Assembly: GCA_002708265.1 (NCBI GenBank)
Contig: PANA01000002.1
Coordinates: forward strand, 62,001-126,000
Length of the DNA: 64,000 nt
Source: Legionellales bacterium
GTDB taxonomy: Bacteria > Pseudomonadota > Gammaproteobacteria > Berkiellales > Berkiellaceae
Direction of reading: 5' to 3'
Made by a program: the position numbers and the translations under genes. Position 1 is the first letter of the stretch; every line of letters begins with the position of its first letter. The notes under the pieces were generated by a model. That model was not told the origin of the DNA. It made no database searches and saw nothing but the letters and a program-made list of their open reading frames with translations. Of the stretch, positions 1 through 8,249 are shown one piece after another.

Positions 1-2
1 GT

Positions 3-101
3 GCGTTTTACCAAACCGTGAAATTGCGCCCCGAGCAAAGTAGTTTGCTACAATTAGAAAGCGGATTAATTAACTGGGCAAGATGCATAGAAGGAACTTA
101 G
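3..101 (+). CDS. holB: DNA polymerase III delta' subunit, 3' end only
   Basis: An open frame enters from the left edge (first whole codon at 3) and stops with TAG at 99-101, giving about 32 C-terminal residues. They end in a leucine-rich helix, SLLQLESGLINWARC, of the kind that closes HolB (typically a LLLE..L..W pattern). Delta' is part of the clamp-loader complex that loads the sliding clamp onto primed DNA. The assignment rests mostly on context: in Pseudomonas-type genomes holB lies directly before pilZ and tatD, as here. The SD for pilZ (AAGGA near 91-95) lies inside this gene, and the stop is one base from the pilZ start, so the two are probably co-translated. The fragment is too short for certainty. 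Confidence 0.6.
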   Translation, partial: AFYQTVKLRPEQSSLLQLESGLINWARCIEGT

Positions 102-102
102 T

Positions 103-441
103 ATGGACGATGCTTTTCCCGTCTTCAGTGTCACGTTAGAAAATGAAGATATGCTAAGAGCTAGTTACATGCCATATCTAAAACACGGTGGACTATTTGT
201 TGCTACTACTCAGATCAAAGAGATCGGTGAACGTGTTCAGGTAAAGCTGAGTTTATTAGGATCTGAGCCCTTAGACTTTACTGGTACAGTGGCCTGGGTT
301 ACTCCTTCTGGAGCTCAAGGAAACCGTCCTTCTGGAATAGGGATTCATTTTGAAGCCGACAGAGCCTCTGAAATTAAAACCCAGATTGAAAAGGCCTTGG
401 GAAACCAGATAAAATCTGACTCGGAAACTGACACAATATAG
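103..441 (+). CDS. pilZ: PilZ-domain type IV pilus assembly protein
   Basis: A 112-residue single-domain protein with the length and pattern of the original PilZ (about 118 aa in Pseudomonas): an N-terminal beta segment (SVTLENEDML), a central HGGLFVAT strand and the closing GIGIHFE strand. PilZ itself is a cytoplasmic protein needed for type IV pilus biogenesis. It lacks the RxxxR c-di-GMP-binding motif found in other PilZ-domain proteins, and I see no such motif here either. The gene sits between the end of holB and tatD, with 7 bases to tatD, the usual gammaproteobacterial arrangement, and starts one base after the holB stop behind an AAGGA SD. No other pilus gene is in this window. Confidence 0.88.
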   Translation: MDDAFPVFSVTLENEDMLRASYMPYLKHGGLFVATTQIKEIGERVQVKLSLLGSEPLDFTGTVAWVTPSGAQGNRPSGIGIHFEADRASEIKTQIEKALGNQIKSDSETDTI

Positions 442-448
442 GGTTACC

Positions 449-1231
449 ATGCTTGTAGATTCTCACTGCCACTTAAATATGCTCGATTTGGATCCTTTTG
501 ATGGAAAAATGGATGGTGTGATCCAGCAGGCCAGGTCATTAGGGGTAGAACACTTTTTACTCGTTTCTTGTGATCCATCAGAACACAATACACTGGCGAA
601 TATTGCGAGTGAGTTTGACTGCGTGAGTATGTCTGTTGGACTACATCCAACTGAGCGCGAGAAGGCGCCATTAGACATAGCTGAGCTACTTGAGCAGGCT
701 AAACATAACAAAGTGGTTGCCGTTGGGGAAACTGGCCTAGATTACTTTCACTGCAAAGGGAATATGGACTGGCAGCATCAGCGCTTTGAACAACATATAG
801 AAGTGGCAGAACAGACTGGGCTTCCTATCATTGTTCATACTCGAGACGCCAAAGAGGATACGCTTTCATTTTTGAAGCAAGCTCAACGAGCAGGTGTTAA
901 TGGTGTCTTACATTGCTTTACAGAAGATTGGGCAATGGCAAAAACGGCTATTGATAATGGATTTTTAATATCATTTTCAGGCATCGTGACCTTCAAAAAT
1001 GCGCACATCATTCAAGAAGCCGCAGTTAAAGTTCCTGATGATGCGTTCTTAGTTGAAACCGATGCGCCTTTTTTGGCGCCAACCCCGTATCGTGGTAAAC
1101 CCAACGTGCCTGGCTATGTTTACTATGTTGCAAAATTTTTAGCAGAGCTAAGAGCCTGCTCTGAAGCACATATTGCCCAGGTCACAACTGACAATTTTAA
1201 GAGGCTCTTTTCTAAAGCAAAGATATCTTAA
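449..1231 (+). CDS. tatD: TatD family metal-dependent deoxyribonuclease
   Basis: A 260-residue TatD/YcfH-type hydrolase, the usual family length. All metal-site motifs are visible in order: DSHCHLNML at the N terminus, GETGLDYF, VHTRDA, LHCFTE and ETDAPFLAP. Family members are TIM-barrel metal-dependent nucleases with 3'-5' DNase activity, implicated in repair and, in other organisms, D-aminoacyl-tRNA processing; the physiological substrate here is unknown. It is the last gene of the holB-pilZ-tatD run, and a perfect 9-bp inverted repeat lies just after its stop. The downstream gene points the other way, so the operon ends here. Confidence 0.93.
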   Translation: MLVDSHCHLNMLDLDPFDGKMDGVIQQARSLGVEHFLLVSCDPSEHNTLANIASEFDCVSMSVGLHPTEREKAPLDIAELLEQAKHNKVVAVGETGLDYFHCKGNMDWQHQRFEQHIEVAEQTGLPIIVHTRDAKEDTLSFLKQAQRAGVNGVLHCFTEDWAMAKTAIDNGFLISFSGIVTFKNAHIIQEAAVKVPDDAFLVETDAPFLAPTPYRGKPNVPGYVYYVAKFLAELRACSEAHIAQVTTDNFKRLFSKAKIS

Positions 1232-1243
1232 TAAGGAAGGAAG

Positions 1244-1276
1244 CTTGAGCCACAGCACCAAGGGGCATGGCTCAAG
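1244..1276. terminator. Inverted repeat between convergent tatD and cytochrome b561 genes
   Basis: A perfect 9-bp stem (1244-1252 CTTGAGCCA with 1268-1276 TGGCTCAAG) and a 15-nt loop lie between the stops of two converging genes. The position suits a bidirectional terminator. There is no strong T tract on the plus side, so the function is inferred. Confidence 0.4.
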
Positions 1277-1286
1277 AATGAACAGA

Positions 1287-1832
1287 CTAGGGTTTGCAAA
1301 AAGGTAGCATTCTTTTTAATACGTTGTCTTTTCGGACAAAGTGGTGAAAGAGTGCTCCAATAACATGTAGTGCAAATAAGCCAATCACCACGTATGAAAT
1401 CCAAACATGCGCTGTATGCCAAAGACCTGCCAAGTCCCGGTCAACCTCTAAAAAAGCAGGCAGTGATATTCCAAAGAACTTAACGCCGTAACCACCCAAG
1501 GTTGACATTACTAACCCTGTTACAGGCATTAGTAGTATCGCAAGCCCTAACCCAATATGGGTTAATTTTGCTAATAGACGTTCGTGGCAAGGCATTCCGG
1601 TAGGTAGAGGAGGGCGGGTGCCTAAGTGGCGTACAACAATATATAAAACGGCAAACCCTAATAATAAGACCCCTATGGATTTGTGCAGTAAAATGTACTG
1701 AAGATTTTCTGGGGCCCCTTCAGGAAAGTAGTCACGCCGATAGACTAAATAGTACTGGGCAAGAAACAATGCAGCAATGGACCAGTGAATAAATTTATTC
1801 AAAGATCCAAATTTTTGTTCTGTGTTAAGCAT
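1287..1832 (-). CDS. Cytochrome b561 family membrane protein
   Basis: A 181-residue protein with four hydrophobic segments typical of the bacterial CybB/b561 family (about 175-190 aa). Candidate haem-ligand histidines occur at the expected places: H16 (KFIHWSIA), H50 (LLHKSIG), H142 (AHVWISY) and H156 (ALHVIGA). Family members carry two b haems and move electrons from quinol, in E. coli to superoxide. The gene reads alone on the minus strand, convergent with tatD and divergent from the exporter at 1915, so its promoter should lie in 1833-1914. The exact electron partner cannot be told from sequence. Confidence 0.85.
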   Translation of the reverse strand: MLNTEQKFGSLNKFIHWSIAALFLAQYYLVYRRDYFPEGAPENLQYILLHKSIGVLLLGFAVLYIVVRHLGTRPPLPTGMPCHERLLAKLTHIGLGLAILLMPVTGLVMSTLGGYGVKFFGISLPAFLEVDRDLAGLWHTAHVWISYVVIGLFALHVIGALFHHFVRKDNVLKRMLPFCKP

Positions 1833-1914
1833 CTTTTAAAAAAGTCCTTGGTTGTTTGCGATTCTACTATATACTTAATCACAGTCGTGAATTGAATGCC
1901 ACAGGTGCCCAATA

Positions 1915-3150
1915 ATGGACAGTTCTGTTCGTAATCCCCAACATATGCTCTTTTTAGTCATCGGTTGTCTTATGGTAGGACAGCTTGGAGAGACTATTTA
2001 TTTGCCTGCAATGCCGGAGATGGTTATTGCTCTGGAGTGTGGGACTGGGGACATTCAATGGATACTTAGTGCCTATTTATTAGGATTTGGGGTTTGTCAA
2101 TTCATCTATGGCCCACTGTCTGATTTTTATGGTCGGCGACCGATAGTCTTAGGCTCCCTGGGTATCTATCTGATTGGGAGTTTGTTGTGTGTTTTTACAA
2201 ATCATGCAAAGCTCTTGATATTAGGGGCCTTTATTGCAGGGGCAGGGATAGGTTCTGGTGGCCTAATGGCACGTACGGCTATGCGAGATATGTTTGATGG
2301 TGTCGCACTCCAACGGGCGTTAGCCTTGGTTGGTATTGCCGTCGTTTTTACTCCAATGGCAGCCCCCGTTGCCGGGGCCTATATGCTTGAACAGTTTGGG
2401 TGGCGTTCAAACTTTGTGATCTTTTTGATTGCTGGCCTGGCTTTCATGCTTTTGACCTATTTGAAGTTTGAAGAGACTAACCCCTATTGCCGAGAGTATC
2501 CTCTTTCGGTCATGGGCAGTCTTAGGCGTTATCGTACAGTAATAACCCATCCAATTTTCTACGGAAACATGCTTTGCGGCATGATGAATATTGCTGCCAT
2601 TATGTCCTATGAGCTGGTTGCGCCTTTTTTGTTTCAAAAACAAATGGGCTTTACTCCCATTGCCTATGCTTGGTTTGCTCTGATTCCAGTGGCAGGGTAT
2701 CTGGCAGGAAGCGCCTGCTCAGGATTCCTTGCAAGGTTTATGTCTGCTGAAAATATTGCCTGGGTTGGTAATATTAGTGTCTGTTTAGCCTGCGTAACCT
2801 TATATATCCCCATTTGGATTAATACCTATACTCTGGCAACTATTTTGCCCCAACTAATATTAATCATGTTTGGGTCAGGCATTATTTTCTCTACTACGAC
2901 AGCAGCTGCTTTAATGCCGTTTAGACATGAGTCAGGGATTGCAGGTGCGACTATTGGAGGTCTGCAAAATATAGGGGCGGGCGCTTTAACTGGCGTGATG
3001 AGCCTGCTTGAAATTGAAACCCTGACACCTTTAGTTCATACCCTTACTATCTCTACAATTATTGGTACGTTGTGTTTTGCAGCGGGTTGCCGTGGCGCAC
3101 GCAGGTTGCCGACCCCCAGACCAGTGGTGAACAAGGCGATGGCTGCTTAG
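1915..3150 (+). CDS. MFS transporter, Bcr/CflA (DHA1) drug-exporter type
   Basis: A 411-residue polytopic protein with about 12 hydrophobic segments. The MFS signature loop between helices 2 and 3 is clear (GPLSDFYGRRPIVLG), as is the opening TIYLPAMPEM pattern of the Bcr/CflA/EmrD subgroup, proton-driven exporters of drugs and other small molecules. Helix 4-5 carries the antiporter-type pattern RALALVGIAVVFTPMAAPVAG. It is monocistronic by orientation and spacing: divergent from cytochrome b561 and 42 bases before nadE. The substrate cannot be predicted. In host-restricted bacteria related carriers sometimes move metabolites, which remains possible. Confidence 0.85.
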   Translation: MDSSVRNPQHMLFLVIGCLMVGQLGETIYLPAMPEMVIALECGTGDIQWILSAYLLGFGVCQFIYGPLSDFYGRRPIVLGSLGIYLIGSLLCVFTNHAKLLILGAFIAGAGIGSGGLMARTAMRDMFDGVALQRALALVGIAVVFTPMAAPVAGAYMLEQFGWRSNFVIFLIAGLAFMLLTYLKFEETNPYCREYPLSVMGSLRRYRTVITHPIFYGNMLCGMMNIAAIMSYELVAPFLFQKQMGFTPIAYAWFALIPVAGYLAGSACSGFLARFMSAENIAWVGNISVCLACVTLYIPIWINTYTLATILPQLILIMFGSGIIFSTTTAAALMPFRHESGIAGATIGGLQNIGAGALTGVMSLLEIETLTPLVHTLTISTIIGTLCFAAGCRGARRLPTPRPVVNKAMAA

Positions 3151-3192
3151 CCTGTGCTAGAATAAATCTAATATTATTTTGGAGAGCCTGAC

Positions 3193-5163
3193 ATGCCTGC
3201 CGTTGTCCATTTTGCTGCGTGTGCCGTCAATCAAACTGCATTAGACTGGGAAGGGAATGAGACCCGATTGCTCCGTGCGTTATCCGAAGCACGCTCAAAA
3301 GGGGCAACGGTTATCGTTACACCAGAGCTCTCAATTTGTGGTTATGGCTGTGAAGATGCCTATCTCTCCAAAAACACAATGAAAGAAAGCCTCAACGTAT
3401 TAGACGCTCTACTCCCGTACACTACAGGGTGTATGGCTTTGTTTGGTTTACCTTTGTGGGTAGAAAACCGTTGCTACAACGTAATGGCAGTATGCCTAGA
3501 CGGTAAGCTCATCGGAATTGTGCCTAAGCAGCACTTAGCCGGAGATGGGGTCCATTATGAACCTAGATGGTTTGCCGCATGGCCAAGAGACCATATTACT
3601 GTGTTGCCGATTTTGGGTTCTCAGGTTCCCTGTGGGGACCTATTGTTTGAATGTGATCATATACGGTTTGGGGTAGAAATTTGCCGAGATGCCTGGGTTG
3701 GTGATCGGACGGGGAAACACTTAGTTGCACGAGGTGCGCATGTTCTTCTTAACCCAACTGGATCGCACTTTGGATTCGGAAAAATAGATCAAAGAGAAAG
3801 GATTGCTGACGAAAGTATTAACGAGTTGAATGTTGCCTATGTTTACGCGAATCAATCCGGTAATGATGCAGGTAAAATCTTATTCGATGGGGATACCCGA
3901 ATCGCTGCCCCTGGCTTATTTTATCATGGGCCTCGATTAAAAATGGGTAGTATTCAAGTGCTGGATGCAGCTATCGACTTAATGCCAATTCTCAGCGTAA
4001 GGCCTCTCGAACGTTTTAATGATCCTAATACAGTGGTCACTAATTTTACATGGCCTGATTGTGCTCCCTGCGAGCCATCTTTGTTACCAGAGGCATGGCA
4101 GGAACTAGGCGAAGAACGTAAAGAGGAAGAGTTTAGTCGCGCAGTGGCTTTGGGGCTGTTTGACTATATGAGAAAAAGCCGCTCTGCCGGATTCGTTATA
4201 AACCTAAGCGGTGGGGCAGATTCAGCTGCTTGTGCAGTCCTTGTGAAGCTAATGATATTATTTTCGGTTGAACAATATGGTATTGAAGGTGTTCAAGAGC
4301 GACTCAGTTATATCAAAGAAATACATTCTTGCCAGACAATTCCAGATCTAACAAAGCGATTATTATGTTGTATTTATCAAGGGACTATTTACAACAGTGA
4401 TCTTACCTTAGCAGCTGCAAAGAAGACGGCTGCTGGGCTAGAAGCAACATTCTACGAATGGCCAATACAGGAAATGGTGGATACTTATTGTCGTGTTGTG
4501 GAACAGGCAATTGATGAAAAGCTCGATTGGGAACAGCATGATTTAGCGCTTCAAAATGTGCAAGCTAGAGTTAGAGGCCCTGCTGCTTGGTTGGTTGCCA
4601 ATGTCCGTGGTGCTATTTTGCTTTCAACCGGAAATCGTAGTGAAGCAGCAGTAGGCTATACCACAATGGACGGAGATACCTGTGGTGGTTTGAGTCCGAT
4701 AGGAGGCGTTGATAAAGTATTTGTTCTACAGTGGCTTCGATGGATGGAAACAAAAGCTCCAGATGGCATTGAGCCGATGACCTTCTTAAGTGAAGTAAAT
4801 AGTTTGCAACCTTCTGCAGAGCTTCGCCCTCAGGCGCAATTAGATGAAGATGAGCTCATGCCTTACATTATCATGTCTATGATAGAAGACTGTGCTATTC
4901 GGATGAAATTGTCTCCCCTTCAAACTTACAATCAACTTGTGGGTAGTGAGGATATTGATTTGCCTCCTTCAACGCTAAAAGCACATATCATTCGATTTTA
5001 TGAGCTTTGGTCAAGAAACCAATGGAAACGTGAGCGTTATGCGCCCGCATTCCACTTAGATGATAAGAGCTTAGATCCTAAGTCCTGGTGTCGTTTTCCA
5101 GTACTTTCCGGTGGATTTGCTCGTGAGCTTGAAAAGCTTAAAAAAATTAATCTGTCAGCTTGA
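3193..5163 (+). CDS. nadE: NAD(+) synthetase, glutamine-hydrolysing
   Basis: A 656-residue two-domain enzyme. The N-terminal nitrilase-type glutaminase domain (about 1-280) has the full catalytic triad: E45 (TPELSICGYG), K112 (PKQHLAGDG) and C164 (VEICRDAWVG). The C-terminal ATP-pyrophosphatase domain carries the P-loop SGGADS (339-344) and the STGNRSEAAVGY region. It makes NAD from deamido-NAD with glutamine as nitrogen donor, in the cytosol, and its length fits the long bacterial/eukaryotic class rather than the short ammonia-only NadE. The start has a GGAGAG SD. Its 3' end overlaps the convergent symporter gene by 17 bases. No other NAD-pathway gene is nearby. Confidence 0.93.
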   Translation: MPAVVHFAACAVNQTALDWEGNETRLLRALSEARSKGATVIVTPELSICGYGCEDAYLSKNTMKESLNVLDALLPYTTGCMALFGLPLWVENRCYNVMAVCLDGKLIGIVPKQHLAGDGVHYEPRWFAAWPRDHITVLPILGSQVPCGDLLFECDHIRFGVEICRDAWVGDRTGKHLVARGAHVLLNPTGSHFGFGKIDQRERIADESINELNVAYVYANQSGNDAGKILFDGDTRIAAPGLFYHGPRLKMGSIQVLDAAIDLMPILSVRPLERFNDPNTVVTNFTWPDCAPCEPSLLPEAWQELGEERKEEEFSRAVALGLFDYMRKSRSAGFVINLSGGADSAACAVLVKLMILFSVEQYGIEGVQERLSYIKEIHSCQTIPDLTKRLLCCIYQGTIYNSDLTLAAAKKTAAGLEATFYEWPIQEMVDTYCRVVEQAIDEKLDWEQHDLALQNVQARVRGPAAWLVANVRGAILLSTGNRSEAAVGYTTMDGDTCGGLSPIGGVDKVFVLQWLRWMETKAPDGIEPMTFLSEVNSLQPSAELRPQAQLDEDELMPYIIMSMIEDCAIRMKLSPLQTYNQLVGSEDIDLPPSTLKAHIIRFYELWSRNQWKRERYAPAFHLDDKSLDPKSWCRFPVLSGGFARELEKLKKINLSA

Positions 5164-6493
5164 CGATATATATCCAAAAGAGCGTAAGTGGCACTAAGAT
5201 ACCAACGAGCACGCGCCATAAAGCAAATGCTTTATCAGATATTAAAATCGCCTCTTGTATTGCAGATTTAGGTATTCGCCAAGCCGCTAAGAAGCAAAAA
5301 GCAAAAGCCCCAATAGGTAGGATAATATCTGTAGCAATTTCGGCAAATGAGTCAAAAAGATTCATGTCGCCCAGCAAGTGAACATCCGACCATACGTTAA
5401 ATGATAGCAGTGAGGCGACACCAACGCCCCAAGACATTAATCCTACTATTAATGCAGAAGTGGCCCGATGCAGTCCCCATTTCTCTGATAACATCATCAC
5501 CAATGGTTCAGCTTGCGAAATGGAGGAGGTGAGCGCAGCAATAAAAAGCAATAAAAAGAATAATACACCAATGAATTGTCCACCAACCATTTCATTAAAT
5601 GTTAAGGGAAGAACTTTGAACATTAGGTCAGGTCCAGCTGCTGGTGATAGTCCATAATTAAAAACTAAAGGAAAGATAGCAAAGCCCGCCAAAATAGCGA
5701 CGAAGCCGTTTAGTGTGGCGACAATTATTAGGTTAGAACCAAGAGGCATTCTGGCTGGAACATAGGCGCCGTATACCAACATAGCCCCTGCACCAACGGC
5801 GAGTGAAAATAGAGCCTGTCCCATAGCAGAGATAAGAACATTTGGTGTGAGTGCTTCTAGTTTAAAGTCTAATAGAAAAGCTTTGGCGGAAGCTAGGTCG
5901 CCATACGTGCAAGCATAGGTGACCAAAAACCCTAATAATAAAAACAACAGTGGCATTGCCCAGTTGCTTAGTTTTTCAATGCCTTTATTTACGCCGTTTA
6001 CAACTACCCACAAGGTGATAAACATGTACACAGTGTGCCAAGTCAACAATGCTTTAGGGTTGGCTAAAAAACTGTCCCAATGACTTAAAATAGTGTCTGA
6101 GGTTGTATCAATTACCTGTCCAGATAATGTTTTGAAAAAATAAGCAATTGACCAACCGGCAATTGCGCTATAAAAACCTAGAATAAGTATTAGTGCTAGA
6201 ACCCCTAGATATCCTACCCAGTGCCAAGGAAAGCTCAGTGAGTAGTCATCGCGGATTTGACGAAGACTGTCAATGATGTTTTTTCGTCCCAGTTTTCCTA
6301 GCGCCATTTCAGCAATCATTGCCGGAACACCGATAAGAAATAAAAAGGCAAGGTATAGGGCCAGAAATAGGCCGCCACCATTTTGCCCAGCCATATAGGG
6401 AAACTTCCATATATTCCCCAAGCCTACAGCAGCTCCTGTGGCAACCATGATAAATCCAAATCGTGATGCCCATTCATTTTGTTGTTCGGTCAT
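5147..6493 (-). CDS. Sodium-dependent transporter, neurotransmitter:sodium symporter (SNF) family
   Basis: A 448-residue polytopic membrane protein with about 11-12 hydrophobic helices, the length typical of bacterial SNF (LeuT-like) carriers. The opening helix has the family signature GAAVGLGNIWKFPYMAGQNG, whose unwound part binds sodium and the substrate amino group in LeuT. Such carriers import amino acids or related amines with sodium. The gene is the second of a two-gene minus-strand unit: its ATG overlaps the stop of the Mth938-like gene by 4 bases, implying translational coupling. The substrate is not predictable, although uptake of host amino acids would suit an auxotroph. Confidence 0.9.
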   Translation of the reverse strand: MTEQQNEWASRFGFIMVATGAAVGLGNIWKFPYMAGQNGGGLFLALYLAFLFLIGVPAMIAEMALGKLGRKNIIDSLRQIRDDYSLSFPWHWVGYLGVLALILILGFYSAIAGWSIAYFFKTLSGQVIDTTSDTILSHWDSFLANPKALLTWHTVYMFITLWVVVNGVNKGIEKLSNWAMPLLFLLLGFLVTYACTYGDLASAKAFLLDFKLEALTPNVLISAMGQALFSLAVGAGAMLVYGAYVPARMPLGSNLIIVATLNGFVAILAGFAIFPLVFNYGLSPAAGPDLMFKVLPLTFNEMVGGQFIGVLFFLLLFIAALTSSISQAEPLVMMLSEKWGLHRATSALIVGLMSWGVGVASLLSFNVWSDVHLLGDMNLFDSFAEIATDIILPIGAFAFCFLAAWRIPKSAIQEAILISDKAFALWRVLVGILVPLTLFWIYIVKLTD

Positions 6494-6876
6494 TGTGAAA
6501 CTTCCTGATTTATGATTAAGGCTGCAACAACATCACGACCTTCTGCCGCAAGTAGTGTCCAGGTGTGGCAAGCAGACATAGTTCCCATACACTCATATGG
6601 GATACCACTCCCTATAAGTGTTTTCATAGCTGATGGGGGCAATATGACGCTGTTTGCCTCACCGGTGCCGATAAGCAGCAGATCTATTTTAGGAATAAGT
6701 AAGGCTTCTATCGCAGTATCATTTATTTGGTCTAATGACTTTGGTGTCCACGGGGTAATTTCATTTCCCCGAATAATGAGGCTGTGATGAAAGGGTTTTC
6801 TATTAACAATAATTTTTCCTGGCTCATAAGTATTTATCTGAGCAAAATCAGGGTTTTTAAACTCGTCGAGCTCCAT
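6490..6876 (-). CDS. Mth938-like (DUF498/NDUFAF3-related) domain protein
   Basis: A 128-residue protein that is almost wholly one Mth938-like domain: strand-rich N terminus (YEPGKIIVN), the TPWTPKSLDQI stretch, DLLLIGTGEANSVILPP, then ECMGTMSACHTWTLLAAEGRDVVAALI. Bacterial members are common and poorly understood; the human relative NDUFAF3 assists complex I assembly. It is the first gene of a two-gene unit with the downstream symporter (4-base overlap) and is divergent from the homoserine-dehydrogenase-like gene, with 62 bases between them. I would not assign a reaction. Confidence 0.8.
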   Translation of the reverse strand: MELDEFKNPDFAQINTYEPGKIIVNRKPFHHSLIIRGNEITPWTPKSLDQINDTAIEALLIPKIDLLLIGTGEANSVILPPSAMKTLIGSGIPYECMGTMSACHTWTLLAAEGRDVVAALIINQEVSQ

Positions 6877-6938
6877 AGGGGTGGCCTCTCGCTAAACATA
6901 CCGGTATTCTACCAGACAGTTTTACTGAGAAGATAGGG

Positions 6939-8249
6939 ATGCTGTACGTGGTCGGTCCTATTCGCATTGGAATTTTAGGTTGTGGCCGTGTTGGCTCAGC
7001 CGTTGTAGCGCTTATTAAGCGAGAAGAAAATAAGCTTGCTAGGCTACTTAAGCGTCCTTTAGTGGTTTCTAAAGTCGCGGTTGTGAACCTTAATAAACAC
7101 CGAAACTGCGACTTAGCAGGTATAGAGGTGACTGATGACGCAATGGCCATTGTTAATGATGACTCTATTGATGTCATTGTAGAGTGCATTGGAAAAGAAT
7201 CTCCATCTTATGAGCTGGTTGAAATAGCGCTTAATAACAAAAAACCCGTCGTCACGTCTAATAAAGCGTTGCTTGCTAAGCATGGTTTATCTTTATTTGA
7301 GCTATCTGCTTCAAGACGGGTACCAATTGGCTTTGAGGCGAGCGTTTGTGGTGGTCTACCAGTTTTAAAAATTCTTCGAGAGGGAATGTTAGCGAATGAA
7401 ATTCGTAGCGTTGCAGGAATCTTTAATGCCACAAGCAATTTGATTCTATCAGAACGTCATGAAGGGCCCAATATTACAACTGAGCAAGTGTTAGAAAAGG
7501 CACAAGCGCTTGGTCTAAGTGAGTCTGATCCCAGAATAGATATAACTGGAGAAGATGCAGCATATACTTTAACGTTGCTTGCAAGAGTGATATTCCAGAT
7601 TGACATAGAGGTTAGTCAAATTCACTTTGAAGGTATTGAAAGTATTCAGTCCATTGATATAGATCTGTCAAAGCAGCTAGGTTATTCGATTAAGCCAATT
7701 GGTTTAGCTTTCACTTCTGGTAATGCGATTGAATGCCGAGTGCATCCTGCTCTTGTTAAAAATGACCACTTGATAGCAGGCGTAAAAAGTATTAACAAAG
7801 CAATTTGGGTGCGTGGCGAGCATATTGGTGAGTCACTATTTACCGGACTGGGTTCTGGTGGGCAGGGAACTGCATCTGCAATTTTATCTGATATTGTGAG
7901 TATTCTTAGGACAAATACATTATTTCCTTTGATGCTGGAGCAACAATCTTTAGACGTTTTGCCATCAAGTCAGTTTCAGTCAGCATATTATTTACGCTTG
8001 AAGGTGTCAGACACAGCAGGGATGCTTGCAAAAGTATCAAGCGTTTTTACTGAATATGATGTTAGTATTGAAGCAATGTTACAAAAACCCAATCCAGATG
8101 AGCAGGGTTTAGTGTCTCTAGCTTTTGTTACGCACGTGACTAAAGAGTATCAGATAAAAGAAATCATACACAATCTTGAGTGTTTGGAAGGAATCAAAAG
8201 CAAAATTACTCTAATTAGGTGTTTTGCAGGGACAGTAGGATTCGGATAA
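6939..8249 (+). CDS. Homoserine dehydrogenase-like protein lacking the catalytic lysine
   Basis: A 436-residue protein with the Hom layout: NAD-binding Rossmann domain (GILGCGRVGS, 11-20), TSNKALLAKHG (106-116), substrate domain from about 131, and a C-terminal ACT domain (about 350-425). Hom reduces aspartate semialdehyde to homoserine for threonine and methionine synthesis. Key positions deviate. The GxDAAxK motif reads GEDAAYT, putting T210 where the catalytic Lys (yeast K223) belongs. NGTTNY reads NATSNL (163-168), and GAGxxPTASA reads GSGGQGTASA. K109, E195 and D206 are kept. It is followed at zero distance by recJ; thrC, usual after hom in Pseudomonas, is absent here. It is probably an altered or inactive paralogue. 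The reading frame is intact. Confidence 0.8.
   Translation: MLYVVGPIRIGILGCGRVGSAVVALIKREENKLARLLKRPLVVSKVAVVNLNKHRNCDLAGIEVTDDAMAIVNDDSIDVIVECIGKESPSYELVEIALNNKKPVVTSNKALLAKHGLSLFELSASRRVPIGFEASVCGGLPVLKILREGMLANEIRSVAGIFNATSNLILSERHEGPNITTEQVLEKAQALGLSESDPRIDITGEDAAYTLTLLARVIFQIDIEVSQIHFEGIESIQSIDIDLSKQLGYSIKPIGLAFTSGNAIECRVHPALVKNDHLIAGVKSINKAIWVRGEHIGESLFTGLGSGGQGTASAILSDIVSILRTNTLFPLMLEQQSLDVLPSSQFQSAYYLRLKVSDTAGMLAKVSSVFTEYDVSIEAMLQKPNPDEQGLVSLAFVTHVTKEYQIKEIIHNLECLEGIKSKITLIRCFAGTVGFG

Noticed and set aside
6857-7189. Antisense open frame across the start of the homoserine-dehydrogenase-like gene.
   Set aside because: Composition is typical of a reverse-strand shadow and it overlaps both neighbouring genes.
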